Positions 21,647 through 25,486 of a DNA stretch of 25,486 bases are shown here, piece after piece. Numbering within the stretch: position 1 is the first letter of the stretch; the number at the start of each line of letters is the position of its first letter. The stretch is from Streptomyces sp. NRRL S-87 (GTDB lineage Bacteria > Actinomycetota > Actinomycetes > Streptomycetales > Streptomycetaceae). Position numbers and translations under genes: made by a program. The stretch is from NCBI RefSeq assembly GCF_000719335.1, contig NZ_JOGB01000084.1, positions 1 to 25,486 on the forward strand. Reading direction: 5' to 3'. A model generated the notes under the pieces. The model had not been told where the DNA came from, ran no database searches, and saw only the letters and a program-made list of their open reading frames with translations.

Positions 21647-22414
21647 GTGCGGACGAAGCGTCACATCCCGAGATCCCTCGTAGTGGTCGGCGCCGCCCTC
21701 GGGCTCGTCGTCGGCATCCCCCAGGTCGCGTTCGCGGCCCCGCCCCCCGCCCTGCCCTCCCAGGCCGACCCGCTGGAGCTCACCTTCCAGCCGGCCTACG
21801 ACTACGACACCGACGGCTGCTACCCCACCCCTGCCATCGGCTCGAACGGAGCCCTCAACGGCGGCCTCAGCCCCACCGGGGCCCTGAACGGCAGCTGCCG
21901 GGACGCCTCGGACCTCGACAACACCAACGGGTACGCGCGGGCGAAGTGCAACAACGGCTGGTGCGCCGTCATCTACGGCCTGTACTTCGAGAAGGACCAG
22001 GCCATCCCCGGCATCAGCCTCGGGGGTCACCGCCACGACTGGGAGCACGTGGTGGTGTGGATCCAGAACAACGAGGCCAAGTACGTCGCGACGTCCAACC
22101 ACGGGGACTTCACCGTCCGCACCCGCGAGCAGATCCGCTGGGACGGCACCCACCCCAAGATCGTTTACCACAAGGACGGCGTCTCCACGCACTGCTTCCG
22201 CGCCGCCAACACCAACGACGAGCCCCCGGAGAACCACAAGCACACCTGGCAGTTCCCCGCCCTCGTCGGCTGGAACGGCTACCCGGCGGGCCTGCGCGAC
22301 AAGCTCAGCCAGGCCGACTTCGGCAGCGCGCACTTCGGCCTGACCGACAGCGCCCTGCCGTCCCACCTGGCCAAGGCCAAGCCGGTCGGTATTCCCTTCG
22401 ATCCTTATCAGTAG
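21647..22414 (+). CDS. Secreted NPP1/NLP family protein (necrosis-inducing-like)
   Basis: A 255-residue exported protein. GTG 21647 was chosen because GGAGG sits 6 nt ahead; the in-frame ATG at 21629 has no ribosome-binding site. A signal peptide (1-30, cut after AFA) precedes the NPP1 domain. The hallmark heptapeptide GHRHDWE (127-133) is intact and is followed by HVVVWI. Cys58/Cys84 and Cys101/Cys106 are likely disulfides. The upstream YDYDTDGCYPTPA block is typical. In plant pathogens such proteins bind glycosyl-inositol-phosphoceramides and lyse dicot membranes; many bacterial members occur in harmless soil species. Activity here is unproven. Confidence 0.9.
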   Translation: MRTKRHIPRSLVVVGAALGLVVGIPQVAFAAPPPALPSQADPLELTFQPAYDYDTDGCYPTPAIGSNGALNGGLSPTGALNGSCRDASDLDNTNGYARAKCNNGWCAVIYGLYFEKDQAIPGISLGGHRHDWEHVVVWIQNNEAKYVATSNHGDFTVRTREQIRWDGTHPKIVYHKDGVSTHCFRAANTNDEPPENHKHTWQFPALVGWNGYPAGLRDKLSQADFGSAHFGLTDSALPSHLAKAKPVGIPFDPYQ

Positions 22415-22455
22415 GTGCTGCCGATGCGCCCGGCGGTCAGCAGCCCGTACGTGCT

Positions 22456-22487
22456 CCCGGGCCGGTGGCGGTCACCCGCTGCCCGGG
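22456..22487. terminator. Possible terminator between NLP and cydB
   Basis: CCCGGG (22456-22461) and CCCGGG (22482-22487) pair, with an inner GGTG/CACC stem. It directly abuts the cydB stop and lies 42 nt past the NLP stop. Its outer stem is short. Confidence 0.4.
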
Positions 22488-23540
22488 TCAGTCGTCGTCG
22501 GGCGGGACGCCGTCGGCGGGGCGGAGAGGGCGCAGGTCGGAGTCGGCGAGGGGTTCGAGCTCGCCGTGGGTGTCGAGCCAGTAGAGCAGGGCCACGGCCG
22601 GCCCGACCAGCAGGAGGGCGACGAGGCTGACGACCAGCAGCCAGGTCAGGGTCTGGGAGTCGCCGGCGGCGTCCGCCACCGTGAGGGAGGTGGGGATCAG
22701 GTACGGACGCTGGGCGAAGCCCCACGCGAGCACGGCCGCGCCGACGGCGGCGACGGCGCCGGAGCGGGCCCACCGGGCGCGGCCGCGCAGCACGAGCAGC
22801 CCGGTGACGAGGAACGACACCGCCGACGCGACCGCGAGGCCGAGGCCCGCGCCGTGCGTGAGCCCGTGCCACACGTGGGGCGCGTCGCCGCGGGTGACCA
22901 CCAGCACGCCCGCGGCGGTCAGGGCGACCGCCACGAAGGCGCACAGGGCGCGGACCCGGAAGTAGCCGACGAGGTCGGGCGCCTCGAAGCGGGCGGCGTC
23001 GGCTGTGAGGAACACAGCGCCGAGCAGCGCGGTCGAAGCCACGGTGAGGAGCCCGAAGGCGAGCGAGGCTGCGCTGAGCCACGCGTGCGCCACCGCCTCC
23101 GTACCCGGTACGACCCGTCCCGACGCGATGGCGCCGACGGTCACCCCGAGGCAGAACGGGGTCAGTAGCGAGGAGATGGCGAACGCCGCCCCGTACAGGC
23201 GCCGCCGGGACAGCCGGCGGACGGGCTTGCGCAGGGCGAAGCCGGCCCCGCGCAGGACCATGCCGAGGGCGGCCAGTGCCAGCGGCAGCCACATCGCCGT
23301 GAAGACCGTCTGGAACAGCACGGGGAACCCGGTCCACATGAGGACCAGGACGAAGACCAGCCAGACGTTGTTGACCTCCCACACCGGCGCCATCGCGTGG
23401 TCGATCAACCACCTGGGACGCCGCCCGCGCTCGGCCCCACCGGCCGTCAGGTCCCAGAAGCCCGCCCCGTAGTCGGTCCCGCCCGCACACGCGTACGCGG
23501 CCACGGCGAGCAGCAGCACGAAGGCGACGAGCGCGGCCAT
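22488..23540 (-). CDS. cydB: Cytochrome bd quinol oxidase subunit II
   Basis: A 350-residue polytopic protein with about eight or nine helices. It has the GGTDYGAGFWDL N-terminal motif, APVWEVNNVWLVF, and TPFCLGVTVGAIASG, all diagnostic of CydB. CydB pairs with CydA in the membrane to form the bd oxidase, which reduces O2 with menaquinol without pumping protons and works at low oxygen or when the main oxidases are inhibited. The ATG overlaps the cydA stop by 1 nt (TGATG), so translation is coupled. The ABC transporter genes cydCD that often follow are absent; the next gene is the convergent NLP. Confidence 0.95.
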   Translation of the reverse strand: MAALVAFVLLLAVAAYACAGGTDYGAGFWDLTAGGAERGRRPRWLIDHAMAPVWEVNNVWLVFVLVLMWTGFPVLFQTVFTAMWLPLALAALGMVLRGAGFALRKPVRRLSRRRLYGAAFAISSLLTPFCLGVTVGAIASGRVVPGTEAVAHAWLSAASLAFGLLTVASTALLGAVFLTADAARFEAPDLVGYFRVRALCAFVAVALTAAGVLVVTRGDAPHVWHGLTHGAGLGLAVASAVSFLVTGLLVLRGRARWARSGAVAAVGAAVLAWGFAQRPYLIPTSLTVADAAGDSQTLTWLLVVSLVALLLVGPAVALLYWLDTHGELEPLADSDLRPLRPADGVPPDDD

Positions 23541-25075
23541 CAGGTGTCGCCCCCGCCGGACGGGGCACGACCCCCGCCGTCGGCGGACCCGCCGCCGGGG
23601 CCGTCGGCCGCAGGCGTACCGGCCGCGGCGGTCCCGTCGTCACCGACCGGGACCCGGGGGCGCGGACCGTACGGGGTCACGGCCTCGGGTTCCTCCGCGA
23701 GCCCGGCCGGGCGCGTGCCGTCGTCGGCCAGGCGCCAGCGGGCGCGCATCTTGAGCAGGACGGCGAGGAACGCCCCGAAGATGCACACGTACAGGAGGAT
23801 CACCAGGCCGAGCATCGTCCAGAGGGTGGCGGAGCGCGTCGACGTCACGGCCTCGGCCACGCGCATGTTCTGGTACACGATCCACGGCTGGCGGCCCACC
23901 TCGGTGGCGACCCAGCCGCACTCGACGGCGACGACGGACCCGACGCCGGCGCAGGCCGCCCCGCGGTAGAACCACCGGGACTGCGGCGGCCTGCGGTGCC
24001 TCAGCCAGACCAGGGCGTACCAGGCGGCCAGGAACGCGAGCCCCGTTCCGATGCAGACCATCAGGTCGAAGGCGCCGTGGGCGATGGTGGCCTGGGTGGC
24101 GTTCGGCCGGTCGCCCGCCGGCACCGAGGTCAGTCCCCGCACCACGGTGTCCGGACTGAACCCGGCCAGGATGGAGTCGAGCTGGGGGACCTTGATGCCC
24201 CCCGAGATCGACCCGTCCGGATGCAGCCGACCGAACAGGTACTCCGGAACGTGGCTGTCGGTATCCCAGACGATCTCCATCGCCGCGAACTTCACGGGCT
24301 GCTTGTGGAACACCGCCCGGGCGATCGAGTCGCCCAGCACGAGTTGCACCGGGGTGGCCGCGGCGGCCACGGTGAACGGCACCGTGAAGCCGAGCCGGTG
24401 GCAGCGGTCCCGGCGCCCGCGGAGCCATCCGACGGCGTACACCCCCGCCACGACGTACCCCGCCGTCATCAGCATCGCGACCACGAAGTGCCAGTACTGG
24501 GGCCCGAACATGGGCGTGAAGATCGCCTTCCAGACGTCCACGTCGACCGGGTTGCCCTGGGAGTCGAGCGTGAAGCCCTGCGGGGTGTTCATCCACGCGT
24601 TGGCGGAGAGGATGCCGAAGGCCCCGAGCAGTGCCGCGGCGGGCAGCGGCAGCCCGAGCAGGAAGTGGGTGCGGGGCGGGAGCCGGCGCCAGCCGTACAG
24701 GTAGACGGCGATGAGCACGGCCTCGAGGAAGAACGCCCACGCCTCCACGCCGAACCCGATGCCGAACACGTCGCCCCACCTGCCCATCAGCCCCGGCCAG
24801 AGCAGCCCGAACTCGAACGACAGCACGGTCCCGGTGACGACGCCGATCGCGAACTGCACGGCCATCACCGCCGACCAGCGCCGGGCCAGGAGCAGCGCCA
24901 CGGGGTCGTCGCGGCGCAGGCCCCGGTGGTGCATGACGAGGGTGAGGAGCGGCAGAGCCACCCCCATCGGCACCAGGATGATGTGGGAGGCGAGCGTGAA
25001 CGCCATGAGCTGTCGCGCCGGGAGCATCTGGGCGGGGGCGTCGGCGGCCCACAGGTGGGTGACCGTGGTGTACAT
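23540..25075 (-). CDS. cydA: Cytochrome bd quinol oxidase subunit I
   Basis: A 511-residue membrane protein with about nine helices. By position His31 corresponds to the haem b595 ligand, and His196 (QYWHF) and Met339 (FDLMV) to the b558 ligands. GRQPW (394-398) is the family signature. The Q-loop between the helices around residues 255-330 is short, as in many Gram-positive CydA proteins. The C-terminus from about 450 is a long Pro/Gly/Asp-rich tail absent from E. coli CydA. The ATG at 25075 has GAGGG about 8 nt ahead. It is first in the cydAB operon. I looked for a Rex-type operator (TGTGA-N6-TCACA) upstream and saw none. Confidence 0.95.
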   Translation of the reverse strand: MYTTVTHLWAADAPAQMLPARQLMAFTLASHIILVPMGVALPLLTLVMHHRGLRRDDPVALLLARRWSAVMAVQFAIGVVTGTVLSFEFGLLWPGLMGRWGDVFGIGFGVEAWAFFLEAVLIAVYLYGWRRLPPRTHFLLGLPLPAAALLGAFGILSANAWMNTPQGFTLDSQGNPVDVDVWKAIFTPMFGPQYWHFVVAMLMTAGYVVAGVYAVGWLRGRRDRCHRLGFTVPFTVAAAATPVQLVLGDSIARAVFHKQPVKFAAMEIVWDTDSHVPEYLFGRLHPDGSISGGIKVPQLDSILAGFSPDTVVRGLTSVPAGDRPNATQATIAHGAFDLMVCIGTGLAFLAAWYALVWLRHRRPPQSRWFYRGAACAGVGSVVAVECGWVATEVGRQPWIVYQNMRVAEAVTSTRSATLWTMLGLVILLYVCIFGAFLAVLLKMRARWRLADDGTRPAGLAEEPEAVTPYGPRPRVPVGDDGTAAAGTPAADGPGGGSADGGGRAPSGGGDT

Positions 25076-25380
25076 GCGTCTTCCCTCGTCTCCTCGACCG
25101 CCCGCCCCGACCCCGCGCGCCCCGACCCCGCCGGGCCGGGGCCGACGGCGCCGCCGAACGCCACGCAAGCACTCCGCGCGCGGATCCGGGGCCCGGGTCG
25201 AGGCGGTCTTGGGCCACGCGGCCCAGCATCAACGCCCGGACGGAGGACACCCTGGCCGGCCGCGCCCCCGACCACGGGGCCGCGCGACCGGGCGACCGGG
25301 CGACACGAAGCGGCGGCCCCACGGACCCTGGCCGTGAGGCCGCCTGCGCACGGTGCCGCGGGCCCGGGCCCGCTACGGAT
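25076..25380. other. Upstream region of cydA
   Basis: A 305-bp gap with no gene. It contains a small hairpin TGGGCC/GGCCCA (25210-25225) and a 16-bp GC palindrome (25358-25373). I could not pick a confident cydA promoter. Confidence 0.6.
25358..25373 (-). terminator. GC palindrome, probable terminator of the right-edge gene
   Basis: GCGGGCCCGGGCCCGC is fully self-complementary and lies 8 nt past the stop of the partial gene at the right edge. Confidence 0.5.
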
Positions 25381-25486
25381 TCAGGACGTGGTCGTCTCGG
25401 CTGCTTCTGCGGCTTCGAGTGCGGCGAGGACGGCTTGGATGTGGAGGCGTCCGGAGGCGACGAGTTGTGCGCCGCTGCGGCGGAGG
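25381..25486 (-). CDS. C-terminal end of an unidentified gene (runs off right edge)
   Basis: Thirty-four in-frame codons ending in TGA read LRRSGAQLVASGRLH, then IQAVLAALEAAEAAE and a short Thr/Ser end, consistent with a helical C-terminus. The codon use includes more A/T-ending codons than the rest of the window. I do not recognise the family. A hairpin just downstream supports this being a real 3' end. Confidence 0.4.
   Translation of the reverse strand, partial: LRRSGAQLVASGRLHIQAVLAALEAAEAAETTTS

Noticed and set aside
25076..25380. Rex operator controlling cydAB
   Set aside because: Rex control of cyd genes is expected in Streptomyces, but I found no TGTGA-N6-TCACA-like site in the visible upstream region.

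Overview
The window is very GC-rich, and its reading frames have G/C at nearly every third codon position. GTG starts, one TTG start, 4-nt stop/start overlaps, TAGNNT-type -10 boxes and terminators that are strong hairpins without U-tracts are all common. With the gene families present (lipoprotein sortase, SpoIIE-type phosphatase, M1 peptidase, IF-1 paralogue, a membrane protein resembling the HGxxPAAW family) this points to a Streptomyces or close relative. I saw no TTA codon in any gene called. I found no tRNA, rRNA, CRISPR array, insertion sequence, integrase or phage gene, so this looks like ordinary chromosome rather than a mobile island. All calls were made by eye; no database was searched.

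Left part (1-2656): the start of a secreted protein running off the left edge (minus), a class E/F-like sortase with a lipobox (plus), and a secreted PAF-acetylhydrolase-type esterase (minus). The esterase promoter carries a near-consensus IdeR/DmdR1 iron box.

Middle-left (2658-11503): a block that looks like envelope glycan or polyprenol-linked sugar metabolism. It holds a GT87/DUF2029-type GT-C mannosyltransferase with eight octapeptide repeats, a cytochrome b561-like/sulfite-oxidase-like fusion coupled to a small membrane protein, and, converging on these, a tightly coupled GT2 / DUF2064 / SAM-methyltransferase operon. An OmpR-type two-component system diverges from that operon. A sugar-nucleotide epimerase with an embedded Cys/His cluster then converges on the kinase. 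The substrate and product of the block are not known to me.

Middle (11504-15950): an antibiotic-resistance-type ABC-F ATPase preceded by a promoter, a 9-residue leader peptide whose stop codon lies inside a hairpin, and a second terminator-like hairpin, which is the layout of ribosome-mediated attenuation. An SDR-family reductase and a PAS-SpoIIE phosphatase follow, convergent across two strong hairpins.

Right part (16065-20352): a secreted M1 metallopeptidase, a small secreted two-cysteine protein with tandem terminators, a 0.7-kb divergent gap with a perfect (GGGTGC)n G-quadruplex motif and a 12-bp hairpin, then an 18-residue leader peptide, a two-lobed GNAT acetyltransferase and an IF-1 paralogue.

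Far right (20514-25486): a MarR regulator with two similar operators 21 bp apart, its divergent membrane protein, a secreted NPP1/NLP (necrosis-inducing) protein with an intact GHRHDWE motif, a cydAB quinol oxidase operon, and the C-terminal end of an unidentified gene.
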